Shown here: positions 26,168 to 35,264 of the stretch, one piece after another
Layout of the letters: each line of letters begins with the position of its first letter
Position numbering within the stretch: the stretch's first letter is position 1
NCBI RefSeq assembly: GCF_010858045.1
Contig: NZ_JAAGVC010000014.1
Location: 50,479-114,478, forward strand
Reading direction: 5' to 3'
DNA length: 64,000 bases
DNA from: Nocardia cyriacigeorgica
GTDB lineage: Bacteria; Actinomycetota; Actinomycetes; Mycobacteriales; Mycobacteriaceae
The notes under the pieces: generated by a model
Told to the model about the DNA's origin: nothing
Seen by the model: the letters and a program-made list of their open reading frames with translations, nothing else
The model's database searches: none
Program-made: the position numbers and the translations under genes

Positions 26168-26245
26168 GGGCGTTACCTCGGGCCTTCATTCATCGAATAG
26201 GGACACCCGGATAGGAAACCGGCGTTCCGATCATTGCATATCGAC

Positions 26246-26259
26246 TGAAACATGTTCCA
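26246..26259. promoter_or_regulatory. KstR operator between fadE26 and the ferredoxin gene
   Basis: TGAAACATGTTCCA fits TnnAACnnGTTnnA completely. It lies 78 bp from the fadE26 start and 87 bp from the ferredoxin start, so it may serve both divergent units. Confidence 0.85.
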
Positions 26260-26346
26260 GTATTGATAGTGGATCCACTCGATGTCCGCCCGCGCGGCGG
26301 CATCGGCTTGTTACTCTTCGGCGACAGCCGCGGTGAAGGAGTTCTG

Positions 26347-26535
26347 ATGAAGGTCGTTGTTGATCTCGACCAGTGCGAAGCGAACGGAATCTGTGTCGGA
26401 ATCGCCCCCGACGTGTTCGAACTCGACGATGAAGACGTGCTGCACATTGCCGAGGGTGAAGTGCCCGCCGATCGCGTCGCCGAGGTGGAGGACGCGGTCG
26501 CGCAATGCCCGAAAGCAGCGCTGAAATTGTTGTAA
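26347..26535 (+). CDS. fdxD: Ferredoxin of the 3Fe-4S type (FdxD)
   Basis: A 62-residue ferredoxin corresponding to Rv3503c. Cluster cysteines are Cys10 and Cys16 (CEANGIC, spacing C-x5-C) and Cys54 in QCPKAAL; the missing middle cysteine is the signature of single 3Fe-4S ferredoxins that often serve P450s. ATG 26347 has GAAGGAG 5 nt upstream; the longer in-frame N-terminus is unlikely. It is small, acidic and cytosolic. It may pass electrons to CYP125 in this window or to other sterol oxygenases elsewhere; the sequence does not show which. Confidence 0.92.
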   Translation: MKVVVDLDQCEANGICVGIAPDVFELDDEDVLHIAEGEVPADRVAEVEDAVAQCPKAALKLL

Positions 26536-26553
26536 TCGGCTCTTGCCGTGAAC

Positions 26554-26567
26554 TGGAACACGTTCTA
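26554..26567. promoter_or_regulatory. KstR operator overlapping the hsd4A leaderless promoter
   Basis: TGGAACACGTTCTA fits TnnAACnnGTTnnA. Its terminal TA begins a -10-like TAAAGT (26566-26571), and the hsd4A GTG follows the box after exactly 11 nt. Confidence 0.88.
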
Positions 26568-26578
26568 AAGTCGGCCCG

Positions 26579-27484
26579 GTGAACGATAACGATGTGAGCC
26601 TTGCCGGACGTGTTGCGATCGTGACCGGGGCGGGTGCCGGCCTCGGTCGCGCCGAGGCGCTGGCCCTCGCCGGTGCCGGCGCCTCGGTCGTCGTCAATGA
26701 TCTGGCCGATTCCGAAGCCGTGGCGCAGACCATGGCCGATATTCGCGCGCTCGGCGCGAAAGCGGAGTTCGTCGCGGGCAGCGTCGCCGAGCGGTCCACC
26801 GCCGACGAACTGATCCGCACCGCCACCGAGGCCTTCGGTGGGCTCGACATCGTGGTCAACAACGCGGGCATCACGCGGGACCGGATGCTGTTCAATATGT
26901 CCGACGAGGACTGGGACGCCGTGATCGCGGTGCACCTGCGCGGCCATTTCCTACTCAGCCGCAATGCGGGCGCCTACTGGCGCGGCAAGTCCAAAGCGGC
27001 GGGCGGTCCGGTCTACGGCCGCATCGTCAACACCTCGTCCGAGGCCGGGCTGCTCGGTCCGGAAGGGCAGGCGAACTACGGCGCGGCCAAGGCCGGTATC
27101 ACCGCGCTGACCTTGTCGGCGGCGCGCGCCCTCGCGCGTTTCGGCGTGCGGGCCAACGCGATCTGCCCCCGGGCCAGGACCGCGATGACCGAGGCGGTCT
27201 TCGCGGACGCCCCAGAGGGTGCGGTCGACCCGCTCTCGCCGGACCATGTCGCGCGGCTGGTGGCCTATCTGTCCTCGCCCGCGGCCGACGCGGTGAGCGG
27301 TCAGGTCTTCGTGGTGTACGGCCCGATGGTCGCGCTGATGGCCGCGCCGGAGGTCGAGCAGCGCTTCGACGCGACGGGTGAACAGTGGTCGACCGGTGAT
27401 CTGGCCGCCACGCTGAGCGCGTACTTCGCCCAGCGCCCGGAAGGTCGTACCTTTTCTGCAACGTCGCTACACGCACTGGGCTGA
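26579..27484 (+). CDS. hsd4A: Short-chain dehydrogenase Hsd4A (steroid 17-beta / side-chain beta-hydroxyacyl-CoA dehydrogenase)
   Basis: A 301-residue SDR corresponding to Rv3502c, directly upstream of mce4 as in M. tuberculosis. The NAD-binding VTGAGAGLGRAEALALAGAG (about residues 16-35), the NNAG motif (IVVNNAGITRDRML), and the catalytic Ser and Tyr-x3-Lys in NTSSEAGLLGPEGQANYGAAKAG are complete. Homologues oxidise 17-beta-hydroxysteroids and hydroxyacyl-CoA side-chain intermediates. GTG 26579 lacks a ribosome site but sits at the expected transcription start of a KstR-occluded promoter. It begins 43 bp after the ferredoxin stop. Confidence 0.9.
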   Translation: MNDNDVSLAGRVAIVTGAGAGLGRAEALALAGAGASVVVNDLADSEAVAQTMADIRALGAKAEFVAGSVAERSTADELIRTATEAFGGLDIVVNNAGITRDRMLFNMSDEDWDAVIAVHLRGHFLLSRNAGAYWRGKSKAAGGPVYGRIVNTSSEAGLLGPEGQANYGAAKAGITALTLSAARALARFGVRANAICPRARTAMTEAVFADAPEGAVDPLSPDHVARLVAYLSSPAADAVSGQVFVVYGPMVALMAAPEVEQRFDATGEQWSTGDLAATLSAYFAQRPEGRTFSATSLHALG

Positions 27485-27784
27485 CCAGCCCCGTTGCCCG
27501 TCCGTCCGCTCGACCGCTTCCTGAACGGCCGTCCAAGAGTTGATCGGCCGTCCAGTAGTTGGTAGACATGGGGATCGTATGTGCCAGGGCTCACAACAGT
27601 GATGCTCAACACGTATGAACCAGGTTCCAATCTTGCTGTCTGAGATTGGATCGAAATAGCAGTTCAAATAGGGCCAAAAGCCCCACAGAGTCTTAGTGAA
27701 CGTGTTCTACTTGTCCGGGGCGCGGGGCGGTTGCGGCCGCCGCGTCCGTCAGCAGGACCAGTAGTCAGGCAAGGAGGATCGCCG
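27485..27784. promoter_or_regulatory. mce4 promoter region with direct repeats
   Basis: 300 bp between hsd4A and yrbE4A without a gene. It holds a direct repeat of CGGCCGTCCA followed by near-identical AGTTG tails (27526-27542 and 27545-27561, offset 19 bp), an AT-richer stretch around 27600-27700 and the KstR box at 27696-27709. The yrbE4A ribosome site AAGGAGG is at 27770-27776. A GAACC-A-GGTTC dyad near 27608 does not fit KstR. Confidence 0.6.
27696..27709. promoter_or_regulatory. KstR-type operator upstream of yrbE4A
   Basis: GTGAACGTGTTCTA fits the KstR pattern except for its first base. It lies 75 bp before the yrbE4A ATG, in line with KstR control of mce4 known from mycobacteria and Rhodococcus. 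Confidence 0.75.
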
Positions 27785-28549
27785 ATGAACGAGGTCCTTG
27801 CCGTGCCATTGCGGGCGGTCGGCGGGTTCTTCGACCTCACGGCGGAGGTGGCGCGTGCCAGCATGCGCCGGCCCTTCCAGGCACGCGAGTTCGTCGACCA
27901 GTCCTGGTTCATCGCGCGAGTCTCGATCGTGCCGACCCTGCTGGTAGCCATACCTTTCACCGTGCTGGTGAGCTTCACGCTGAACATCCTGCTGCGCGAG
28001 ATCGGCGCGGCCGACCTCAGCGGCGCGGGCGCGGCCTTCGGCGCGGTGACCCAGGTCGGCCCGATCGTCACGGTGCTCATCGTGGCCGGCGCCGGCGCCA
28101 CCGCCATCTGCGCCGACCTCGGCGCACGCACCATTCGCGAGGAAATCGACGCGATGAAGGTGCTCGGCATCGACCCGATCCAACGACTCGTGGTCCCGCG
28201 GGTGCTCGCATCGATGTTCGTCGCGCTGTTGCTCAACGGCCTGGTGTGCACCATCGGCATCCTGGGCGGATTCCTGTTCTCGGTGCTGCTCCAGGATGTG
28301 AATCCGGGCGCCTTCGTCAACGGGATCACCCTGCTCACCAACCTGCCCGAGCTGGTCATCTCCGAGGTCAAGGCGGGCCTGTTCGGCCTGATCGCCGGCC
28401 TGGTGGCCTGCTATCTCGGGCTCAACGTCAAAGGCGGCCCCAAGAGTGTCGGTGATGCGGTGAACCAGACCGTGGTGTTCGCGTTCATGGCGCTGTTCGT
28501 GGTGAACGTCGTCGTCACCGCCGTCGGCATCAAGTTCGCGGTGCGGTGA
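27785..28549 (+). CDS. yrbE4A: Mce4 transporter permease YrbE4A
   Basis: A 254-residue MlaE-type permease, first of the mce4 operon (Rv3501c). Five to six hydrophobic helices are visible, with the family's conserved cytoplasmic loop AGAGATAICADLGARTIREEIDAMKVLGIDPIQRLVVPRVLA around residues 100-140, where the ATPase (MceG, not in this window) couples. With YrbE4B it forms the inner-membrane pore of the sterol importer. ATG 27785 has AAGGAGG 8 nt upstream; the longer in-frame start is not needed. Confidence 0.95.
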   Translation: MNEVLAVPLRAVGGFFDLTAEVARASMRRPFQAREFVDQSWFIARVSIVPTLLVAIPFTVLVSFTLNILLREIGAADLSGAGAAFGAVTQVGPIVTVLIVAGAGATAICADLGARTIREEIDAMKVLGIDPIQRLVVPRVLASMFVALLLNGLVCTIGILGGFLFSVLLQDVNPGAFVNGITLLTNLPELVISEVKAGLFGLIAGLVACYLGLNVKGGPKSVGDAVNQTVVFAFMALFVVNVVVTAVGIKFAVR

Positions 28550-28553
28550 TCCG

Positions 28554-29405
28554 ATGGCCTTCGTGATCCAGTCCCGGTTCCCCCGCATGGTGCGGCGGGT
28601 GCGCCGGATGTCGAATTCGATAGACGAACTCGGCAAACAGGCCGTGTTCTACGGCCGCGCGATCGGTTCGATGCCGAAGGCGCTGGTGCACTACCGCACC
28701 GAGACCATCCGGCTCATCGCCGAGATCAGCATGGGCACCGGCGCGCTCGCCGTCATCGGCGGCACCGTGGTGATCGTCGGGTTCCTGACGCTGTTCACCG
28801 GCGGCACCATCGCGGTACAGGGCTACAGCTCGCTCGGCAATATCGGCGTCGAGGCACTCACCGGCTTCTTCGCCGCCTTCATCAATGTGCGTATCGCGGC
28901 GCCGGTGATCTCCGGTATCGGCCTGGCCGCCACCATCGGCGCCGGTTCGACCGCGCAGCTGGGTGCGATGCGGGTGGCCGAGGAAATCGACGCGCTCGAA
29001 TCCATGGGCATCCGGCCGGTGCCGTACCTGGTGGGTACGCGGGTGCTGGCCGGGATGATCGCGATCATCCCGCTGTACTCGCTCGCGGTGATCGCCTCGT
29101 TCGTCGCCAGCCGGTTCGCGACGGTGGTGATCTATGGGCAGTCCGCCGGCGTCTACGACCACTACTTCTCCACCTTCTTGATCCCGAGCGACATCCTGTG
29201 GTCGTTCGTGCAGGCGATCTTGATGGCGGTCGCGGTGATGATGATCCACACCTACTACGGCTTCCACGCCGCGGGCGGTCCGGTGGGCGTCGGCGTCGCG
29301 GTGGGCAACGCGGTGCGCGCCTCCCTGGTCGCGGTGGTCACGGTGACGCTGCTGGTCTCGCTGGCCATCTACGGCACTTCCGGCAACTTCAACCTCTCCG
29401 GATAG
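28554..29405 (+). CDS. yrbE4B: Mce4 transporter permease YrbE4B
   Basis: A 283-residue MlaE-type permease (Rv3500c), partner of YrbE4A. It has an amphipathic N-terminus (FPRMVRRVRRMSNSIDELG), five to six membrane helices and the conserved loop GAGSTAQLGAMRVAEEIDALESMGIRPVPYLVGTRVLAG. It starts 4 bp after yrbE4A, so the two subunits are likely made in equal amounts. It ends 4 bp before mce4A. Confidence 0.95.
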   Translation: MAFVIQSRFPRMVRRVRRMSNSIDELGKQAVFYGRAIGSMPKALVHYRTETIRLIAEISMGTGALAVIGGTVVIVGFLTLFTGGTIAVQGYSSLGNIGVEALTGFFAAFINVRIAAPVISGIGLAATIGAGSTAQLGAMRVAEEIDALESMGIRPVPYLVGTRVLAGMIAIIPLYSLAVIASFVASRFATVVIYGQSAGVYDHYFSTFLIPSDILWSFVQAILMAVAVMMIHTYYGFHAAGGPVGVGVAVGNAVRASLVAVVTVTLLVSLAIYGTSGNFNLSG

Positions 29406-29409
29406 CGGC

Positions 29410-30630
29410 ATGGTGAACACGAAAACTTCGGGGCGGTCCTCGGGTCTGGCGGCACGGCTGCGCGGCCCGCTCGGACTGAAACTGGCCGGGCTCGGGCTCG
29501 TGCTGTTCATGGTCGCGGTGGTGACCGTGTCGATGATCATGTTCGTCGGCGGGTTCACCCAGACCGTCGCGGTAGCCGTCAAGGCGCCGCGCAGCGGCCT
29601 GGTGCTCGACCCGGACGCCAAGGTCAAGGTGCGCGGGGTCGAGATCGGCCGGGTCTCCGATATCGAGCTCGGCGACGACGGCGCGACGATCAATCTGGCG
29701 TTGAACCCGGATCAGCTGAAGCTGGTGCCCGCCAACGCCGGCGTCGACATCCGCTCGACCACCGTGTTCGGTGCCAAGTACGTGAACTTCACCGTTCCCG
29801 AGGAGCCGTCGGCCGAGTCGCTGAAACCCGGTGCGACGGTGGCGGCGAGCAAGGTGACCGTCGAGTTCAACACGCTGTTCCAGCATCTGTCCGATGTGCT
29901 GGCCCAGGTCGAGCCGGAAAAGCTCAATGCCACCCTGGCCGCCCTCGGCACCGCGCTGCAGGGCCGCGGCGAGAAGCTCGGCGATCTGCTCGTCAACAGC
30001 GAGGCCTTCCTGCGCGACATCAACCCGAGTCTGCCCACGCTGCAACGAGATCTGGCCACCACCGCGCAGGTCACCGATATCTACGCCGATACCGTCGGCG
30101 ATCTGCTGCGCACGGTCGACAACGCGATCGTCACCAGCGGCACCATCGTCGACGAGACCGCGGGGGTGGACGCGCTGCTGGCGAACCTGACCGGCCTGGC
30201 CGATACCGCAGGCTCGGTGTTGCGCGACAACGAACAGCCGCTGGTCACCGCGCTGGACCTGCTGCGGCCCACGAGCGAACTGCTCTACGAGTACCGGCCC
30301 GCGTTGTCGTGCCTGATCCTCGGGCTCGGCAAGGCGCTACCGCTGGGTGAGGCGGTCTTCGGTGGGCTCCAGCCCGGCGTCGCGCTGAACGCGAGCTTCA
30401 TGTACGGCCACCCCGCCTACACCTATCCGGAGGATCTGCCGAAGGTGAATGCCACCGGCGGGCCGCATTGCGCGGGCACCGTGGACCGGGAGCCGGGCAC
30501 GCACGCGGACTACGTCGTCACCGATACCTCTGAGGGCGCGCCGTACGCGCCGTCGACGCAGCTGACGATCAACGCGCCCAAGGTTTTCCAGATTCTGTTC
30601 GCCGGGCTTCCGGGGGTGCGCCAGCCGTGA
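29410..30630 (+). CDS. mce4A: Mce4A substrate-binding protein of the sterol importer
   Basis: A 406-residue Mce protein (Rv3499c). It has one N-terminal membrane helix (LAGLGLVLFMVAVVTVSMIMFVGG), then the MlaD/Mce domain (VLDPDAKVKVRGVEIGRVSDIEL to about residue 130), and a long helical region with heptad-like leucines (to about 290) that forms the tunnel in Mce hexamers. The C-terminal domain is periplasmic. Its stop overlaps the mce4B start. Mce4A is a core subunit; cholesterol is the established mycobacterial substrate. Confidence 0.94.
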   Translation: MVNTKTSGRSSGLAARLRGPLGLKLAGLGLVLFMVAVVTVSMIMFVGGFTQTVAVAVKAPRSGLVLDPDAKVKVRGVEIGRVSDIELGDDGATINLALNPDQLKLVPANAGVDIRSTTVFGAKYVNFTVPEEPSAESLKPGATVAASKVTVEFNTLFQHLSDVLAQVEPEKLNATLAALGTALQGRGEKLGDLLVNSEAFLRDINPSLPTLQRDLATTAQVTDIYADTVGDLLRTVDNAIVTSGTIVDETAGVDALLANLTGLADTAGSVLRDNEQPLVTALDLLRPTSELLYEYRPALSCLILGLGKALPLGEAVFGGLQPGVALNASFMYGHPAYTYPEDLPKVNATGGPHCAGTVDREPGTHADYVVTDTSEGAPYAPSTQLTINAPKVFQILFAGLPGVRQP

Positions 30631-31652
30631 GGAATACCGCAACGAAAGTCAAGCTTGGCATCTTCACGCTGGTGATGACGCTGATCTTCACCGGCCTGGT
30701 GATCGTGTTCAGCGAGGTGCGCTTCGCCAGGGAAAACGGCTACAACGCCGTGTTCACCAGCGCCTCGGGCATGCTGCCCGGCGACAAGGTGCGCATCGCG
30801 GGTGTCCCGGTGGGTTCGGTGACGTCGGTGGAAGTCGGCAAGGACCATCTGGCCCACGTCGAGTTCGACGTCGACCGGAAGTTCAAGCTGTACAGCAGCA
30901 CTCGCGCCACCATCCGGTACGAGAACCTGGTCGGCGACCGCTACCTGGAACTGCTCGAGGGTCCGGGGTCGGCCGACATCCTGCCCGAGGGCAGCACCAT
31001 CGGCCTGGAGCAGACCGCGCCGGCACTGGATCTCGACATGCTGCTCGGCGGATTCAAACCGCTGCTGCGCGGCCTGGATCCCGCGCAGGTCAACGACTTG
31101 ACCAACGCCCTGCTCCAGGTGTTCCAAGGCCAGGGCGGCACGCTGGTGTCGCTGCTCAACAGCGGCGGCTCCTTCGCCAAGACGCTGGCCGACCGCGACG
31201 CCCTGATCGGCAGCGTGATCGACAACCTCAATGCCGTGCTGGCCACCATCGACGAGCGCGACGAGCAGTTCACCACCACGATCAACGAATTGCAGCGGCT
31301 GGTCAGCGGATTGGCCGCCGACCGCGATCCGATCGGCGCCGCGCTGCCCCGGATCGCCGGCGCCACCGGTGACCTCACCGATCTGCTCGCGCAGGCGCGT
31401 CCGGATCTGAAGAACACCGTCGCGCAGATCGACCGGGTCGCCACCAACGTCAACAACGGTTCCGACACCGTGCAGTGGGTACTGGAGCGGCTGCCCGAGA
31501 CCTATCGGCAGTTGATCCGCATCGGTTCCTACGGATCGTTCCTGCAGCTGTATGTCTGCGAGACCAACTTCCTCGTCGACGGTCCGGACGGCAAGCCCAT
31601 GAGCGTGGTCTTCCCGGGCGGGCAAGATACCGGAAGGTGTGCGAGCGAATGA
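30627..31652 (+). CDS. mce4B: Mce4B subunit of the sterol importer
   Basis: A 341-residue Mce protein (Rv3498c). After a short cytoplasmic stub, one membrane helix (LGIFTLVMTLIFTGLVIVF) leads into the MlaD domain (FTSASGMLPGDKVRIAGVPVGSVTSVEV; YENLVGDRYLELLEG), then a coiled helical region (residues 150-290). GTG 30627 overlaps the mce4A stop (GTGA) and the stop overlaps mce4C (ATGA), so translation is coupled along the operon. Confidence 0.94.
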   Translation: MRNTATKVKLGIFTLVMTLIFTGLVIVFSEVRFARENGYNAVFTSASGMLPGDKVRIAGVPVGSVTSVEVGKDHLAHVEFDVDRKFKLYSSTRATIRYENLVGDRYLELLEGPGSADILPEGSTIGLEQTAPALDLDMLLGGFKPLLRGLDPAQVNDLTNALLQVFQGQGGTLVSLLNSGGSFAKTLADRDALIGSVIDNLNAVLATIDERDEQFTTTINELQRLVSGLAADRDPIGAALPRIAGATGDLTDLLAQARPDLKNTVAQIDRVATNVNNGSDTVQWVLERLPETYRQLIRIGSYGSFLQLYVCETNFLVDGPDGKPMSVVFPGGQDTGRCASE

Positions 31653-32710
31653 GTGAGAAGTCAACGCCCGCAACAACGATCGGCGTCGTCGGTCTGGTGC
31701 TCGCGGTGACGGTCGCCTTGTCGGCGCTCCAGTTCGACCGGCTGCCCTTCATCCGCTCCGGCGCCACCTTCACCGCATTCTTCGCCGACGCGGGCGGGCT
31801 GGTACCCGGCGACGACGTGCAGGTGGCCGGTGTGCGGTCCGGGCAGGTCGAGGACGTCGAGCTGGACGGGGCGAAGGTGCTGGTCACCTTCACCCTGAAC
31901 GAATCCATCGTGCTCGGTGACAAGACCTCGGCCGCGATCAAGACCAATACCGTGCTCGGCCGCAAATCGCTCGAGGTCACCCCGGACGGCCCCGGCGCGC
32001 TGCGCGTCGACGACACCATCCCGCTGGACCGGACCACCTCGCCCTACTCGCTGAACGAGGCGCTCGGCGATCTGGCCGACACCGTGGGCGGCCTGGACAT
32101 GGACCGGGTGGACCAGACCCTCGACGCCCTGTCGGCCACTTTCGCCGATACGCCGGAACCGCTGCGCAACGCCCTCGACGGCATCACCGCGCTCTCCCGC
32201 ACGATCAATACCCGTGACCAGGCGCTGTCGGATCTGCTGACGCGCGCGCAGAACGTCACGAAGATCCTGTCCGACCGCGCGACCCAGCTCAACGCGCTGC
32301 TGCTGGACGGCAACGAGCTGCTCGGCGAGCTGGATCGGCGGCGCACCGCGATCAGCCAGCTGATCGTCTACGTCAACGGGCTGGCCCAGCAGCTCTCGGG
32401 CCTGGTGGCCGATAACGAGGCGCAGCTGCAACCGGCGCTGGACAAGCTGAACTCGGTACTCGACCTGCTCCAGCGCAACCGGGACAACATCTCCCAGGCG
32501 CTCGACGGTCTCGGCCCGTTCGCGGCCGCGCTCGGTGAGCAGGTCGGCAGTGGTCCGTACTTCCAGGCCTACGTCGTCAACGCGACCAGCCCCGGCTTGC
32601 AGATCCTGGTGGATTCGCTGGTCTGGCCGCAGAACCTGCCCGAATCGTTGCGCGGGTACTTCGACCCGATGCCGTCCATCGGACCCGCGACCCAGGAGCC
32701 GCCGCGATGA
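31649..32710 (+). CDS. mce4C: Mce4C subunit of the sterol importer
   Basis: A 353-residue Mce protein (Rv3497c). It has one N-terminal helix (TIGVVGLVLAVTVALSAL), the MlaD domain (FFADAGGLVPGDDVQVAGVRSGQVEDVEL), and a helical stretch rich in Leu/Gln/Asp heptads that should line the lipid tunnel. ATG 31649 forms the ATGA overlap with mce4B; the longer frame upstream is the shadow of mce4B's end. The stop overlaps mce4D. Confidence 0.94.
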   Translation: MSEKSTPATTIGVVGLVLAVTVALSALQFDRLPFIRSGATFTAFFADAGGLVPGDDVQVAGVRSGQVEDVELDGAKVLVTFTLNESIVLGDKTSAAIKTNTVLGRKSLEVTPDGPGALRVDDTIPLDRTTSPYSLNEALGDLADTVGGLDMDRVDQTLDALSATFADTPEPLRNALDGITALSRTINTRDQALSDLLTRAQNVTKILSDRATQLNALLLDGNELLGELDRRRTAISQLIVYVNGLAQQLSGLVADNEAQLQPALDKLNSVLDLLQRNRDNISQALDGLGPFAAALGEQVGSGPYFQAYVVNATSPGLQILVDSLVWPQNLPESLRGYFDPMPSIGPATQEPPR

Positions 32711-33999
32711 CATCGAGAATTCGCAGTATGCCCCGATGGGTGTTCATCGCCGCCGCGGTGCTGGTCGCCGCGCTGGTGGTGTTCGCCGGCTACACCGCGC
32801 TGAACCGGATCGGCAAGACGAACATCACCGCCTACTTCACCTCCACCAGCGGCCTCTACGCCGGTGACGATGTGCGGGTGCTCGGGGTCAAGGTCGGCAG
32901 CATCGACTCGATCGAGCCGAGCGCCGATCAGGTGAAGGTCGAGATGACCATCGACCGCGGCATCGACCTGCCCGCCGACTCCCGCGCGGTGATCATCGCG
33001 CCGTCGCTGGTCGCGGCCCGTTTCATCCAGATCGCCCCCGCCTACACCGAGGGCCCGAAGCTGGAAGACGGCGCCACGATCGGCATCGAACGCACTGCCG
33101 TTCCAGTGGAGTGGGATGACATCAAGGCCGAATTGTCCAAGCTGGCAACGGCACTCGGGCCGGTCGGGGAAGACCAGCAGGGTTCGTTCGGCCGGTTCGT
33201 CGATACCGCCGCGGAGAACCTCGACGGCAACGGCGACCGGTTCCGGGAGACGCTGCGCGAGCTGTCGGCGACGCTGACCACCCTCTCCGACGGCCGCACC
33301 GACCTGTTCGGCACCATCCGCAACCTGCAGCATTTCGTCGAGGTGCTCTCGGCGAGCAATGAGCAGATCGTGCAGTTCGGCGGCAGGCTCGCCTCGGTGT
33401 CGTCGGTGCTGGCCGGTGTATCGAATGATCTCGGCGCGGGTCTGGACAACCTGGATATCGCCGTCGCCGACGTCAAACGCTTCCTCGACAGCAGCGGCGC
33501 CGAACTCACCGAGGGCGTGCAGAAGCTCGCCGACGCCACTCAGATTTTGGTCGACAAGCGCCCCGAGCTGGAACAGGTGCTGCACTCCGGCCCGACCGCG
33601 CTGGTGAACTTCTATCAGATCTACAAGCCCGCACAGGGCACGCTGACCGGTGCCATCGCGTTGAACAACACCGCGGATCCGCTCAGCTTCCTGTGCGGAT
33701 CGGTGCAGGCGCGCGAGGGATACAACTCCGATCAGAGTGCGGCCCTCTGCGCGGAGTTCCTGGCGCCGGTGCTGAAATCGCTCGCGATGAACTACCCGCC
33801 GCTGCTGGCCAATCCGGCGACCGGTGTCACCGCGTTCCCGGACCAGCTGGTGTTCAGCCCGGAGTCGCTGGCGGGCACCCAGCAGACCCAGGGGCCTGCC
33901 CCGGCTCGCGGTGCCGCGCCGGTGACGGTGCCCAGCGGCATCGCCGGGCTTGCCATTCCGGGATTGCCCGCGCCGCCGGCGCCGGGAGGAGGGCGATGA
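32707..33999 (+). CDS. mce4D: Mce4D subunit of the sterol importer
   Basis: A 430-residue Mce protein (Rv3496c). It has an N-terminal helix (PRWVFIAAAVLVAALVVFAG), the MlaD domain (FTSTSGLYAGDDVRVLGVKVGSIDSIEP), a helical region (about 140-300), and a Pro/Ala-rich C-terminus (from about residue 390) typical of actinobacterial Mce D and F proteins. ATGA overlaps join it to mce4C and mce4E. Confidence 0.94.
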   Translation: MTSRIRSMPRWVFIAAAVLVAALVVFAGYTALNRIGKTNITAYFTSTSGLYAGDDVRVLGVKVGSIDSIEPSADQVKVEMTIDRGIDLPADSRAVIIAPSLVAARFIQIAPAYTEGPKLEDGATIGIERTAVPVEWDDIKAELSKLATALGPVGEDQQGSFGRFVDTAAENLDGNGDRFRETLRELSATLTTLSDGRTDLFGTIRNLQHFVEVLSASNEQIVQFGGRLASVSSVLAGVSNDLGAGLDNLDIAVADVKRFLDSSGAELTEGVQKLADATQILVDKRPELEQVLHSGPTALVNFYQIYKPAQGTLTGAIALNNTADPLSFLCGSVQAREGYNSDQSAALCAEFLAPVLKSLAMNYPPLLANPATGVTAFPDQLVFSPESLAGTQQTQGPAPARGAAPVTVPSGIAGLAIPGLPAPPAPGGGR

Positions 34000-35264
34000 T
34001 GCGCAAACCAAAGGCGATGCGCCGCACCGCGGCCGTCGCGGTCGGACTCACCCTGGCGCTCGGCGTCACCGGGTGTCAGTGGGACGGGCTGAACTCGCTA
34101 CCGATGCCCGGTAACGAGGGCACCGGCGAGGGCGCGTACCAGGTGCGCATCCAGATGCCGAATGTCACCACGCTGACCCGCAATTCGCCGGTCCGCGTCG
34201 ACGACGTCGCGGTCGGCACCGTCACCGGGATCGAGGTGGAGGGCTGGCACGCGCTGGTCACCGTCTCGCTCAATCCCGATGTGGTGCTGCCCGCCAACGC
34301 GGTCGCCAAGATCGGGCAGACCAGTCTGCTCGGCAGCAATCATGTGGAACTGGCGCCGCCGACGAACATGCAGCCGCAGGGCAGGCTCAGCGACGGCGAT
34401 GTGATCCCGCTCGACCGCGCCGGGGCCTACCCGACCACCGAGCAGGTGCTGTCGTCGCTGTCGGTGGTGCTCAACGGTGGCGGCATCTCGCAGCTGGAGA
34501 CCATCACGCGCGAGCTGAACGCGGCCTTCGTCGGCAACGAGGATGAGATCCGCGATCTGCTGCCGCGGCTCAACGACCTGACCACCAATCTGCAATCGCA
34601 GACCAACGACATCATCGCCGCGATGGCGGGGCTGGACCGGCTCGGTGGGCAGCTGAACCAGCAGCGTGATCTGGTGGGCCGCGCGATCGAGCAGATCCAT
34701 CCCGCGCTCACGGTGCTGGCCGATCGCCGGGAGAACATCACCCATACGCTCACCGCGCTCGGCGACCTCAGTGACGTCACCCAGCGGATCATCGACAACG
34801 CCGGCGACAACCTGAAGGCGAATCTCGCGGCACTCGGGCCGGTCCTGCAAACTCTGGCCGACACCGGCAACAACCTCACCGAGGCCCTGAAGATCGCGTT
34901 GAGCTTCCCGTTCCCGATGAAGAACCTCGGCAACGCCATCAAGGGCGATTACCTCAACCTGTTCATGACCGTGGATATGACGGGCAAACGCCTGGATTCC
35001 AACTTCCTCACCGGAACCCCGCTCGGCGGCCGGTTCGGCGGCGTGGAAGGCGTCCTCGGCACCTTCGCGCCGGAAACCGCCGGGCAGCAAGGTAATCCGC
35101 TGACCACGCCGATGCAGCCGCCGGCCGGTCAACCCGGCGCGCCCGCGCCCACCATCCCCGGGCTGCCGCCGATTCCCGGCCTGCCCGCCATTCCCGGACT
35201 GACCGTGCCGCTGCCCGGCGCGGCCGCCCCGGCACCCGCGCCGGAAGGGGGACAGGGGCGGTGA
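33996..35264 (+). CDS. mce4E: Mce4E lipoprotein subunit (LprN)
   Basis: A 422-residue Mce protein (Rv3495c, LprN). Unlike its neighbours it has a lipoprotein signal peptide: basic start (MMRKPKAMRR), a hydrophobic stretch and the lipobox LGVTGC with Cys27 as acylation site. The MlaD domain (TRNSPVRVDDVAVGTVTGIEV) and helical region follow, then a Pro/Gly/Ala-rich tail with repeated PGLP/IPG units from about residue 375. ATG 33996 overlaps the mce4D stop (ATGA); the next codon is also ATG, so either could start, and GGAGGAGGG precedes both. Confidence 0.94.
   Translation: MMRKPKAMRRTAAVAVGLTLALGVTGCQWDGLNSLPMPGNEGTGEGAYQVRIQMPNVTTLTRNSPVRVDDVAVGTVTGIEVEGWHALVTVSLNPDVVLPANAVAKIGQTSLLGSNHVELAPPTNMQPQGRLSDGDVIPLDRAGAYPTTEQVLSSLSVVLNGGGISQLETITRELNAAFVGNEDEIRDLLPRLNDLTTNLQSQTNDIIAAMAGLDRLGGQLNQQRDLVGRAIEQIHPALTVLADRRENITHTLTALGDLSDVTQRIIDNAGDNLKANLAALGPVLQTLADTGNNLTEALKIALSFPFPMKNLGNAIKGDYLNLFMTVDMTGKRLDSNFLTGTPLGGRFGGVEGVLGTFAPETAGQQGNPLTTPMQPPAGQPGAPAPTIPGLPPIPGLPAIPGLTVPLPGAAAPAPAPEGGQGR

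Noticed and set aside
27526..27561. The CGGCCGTCCA direct repeats as a CRISPR or transposon end
   Set aside because: There are only two copies, spaced 19 bp apart, with no spacers, cas genes or transposase.
27608..27620. GAACCAGGTTC dyad taken for a KstR site
   Set aside because: The half-sites have the wrong spacing for AACnnGTT; it does not match the other operators in the window.
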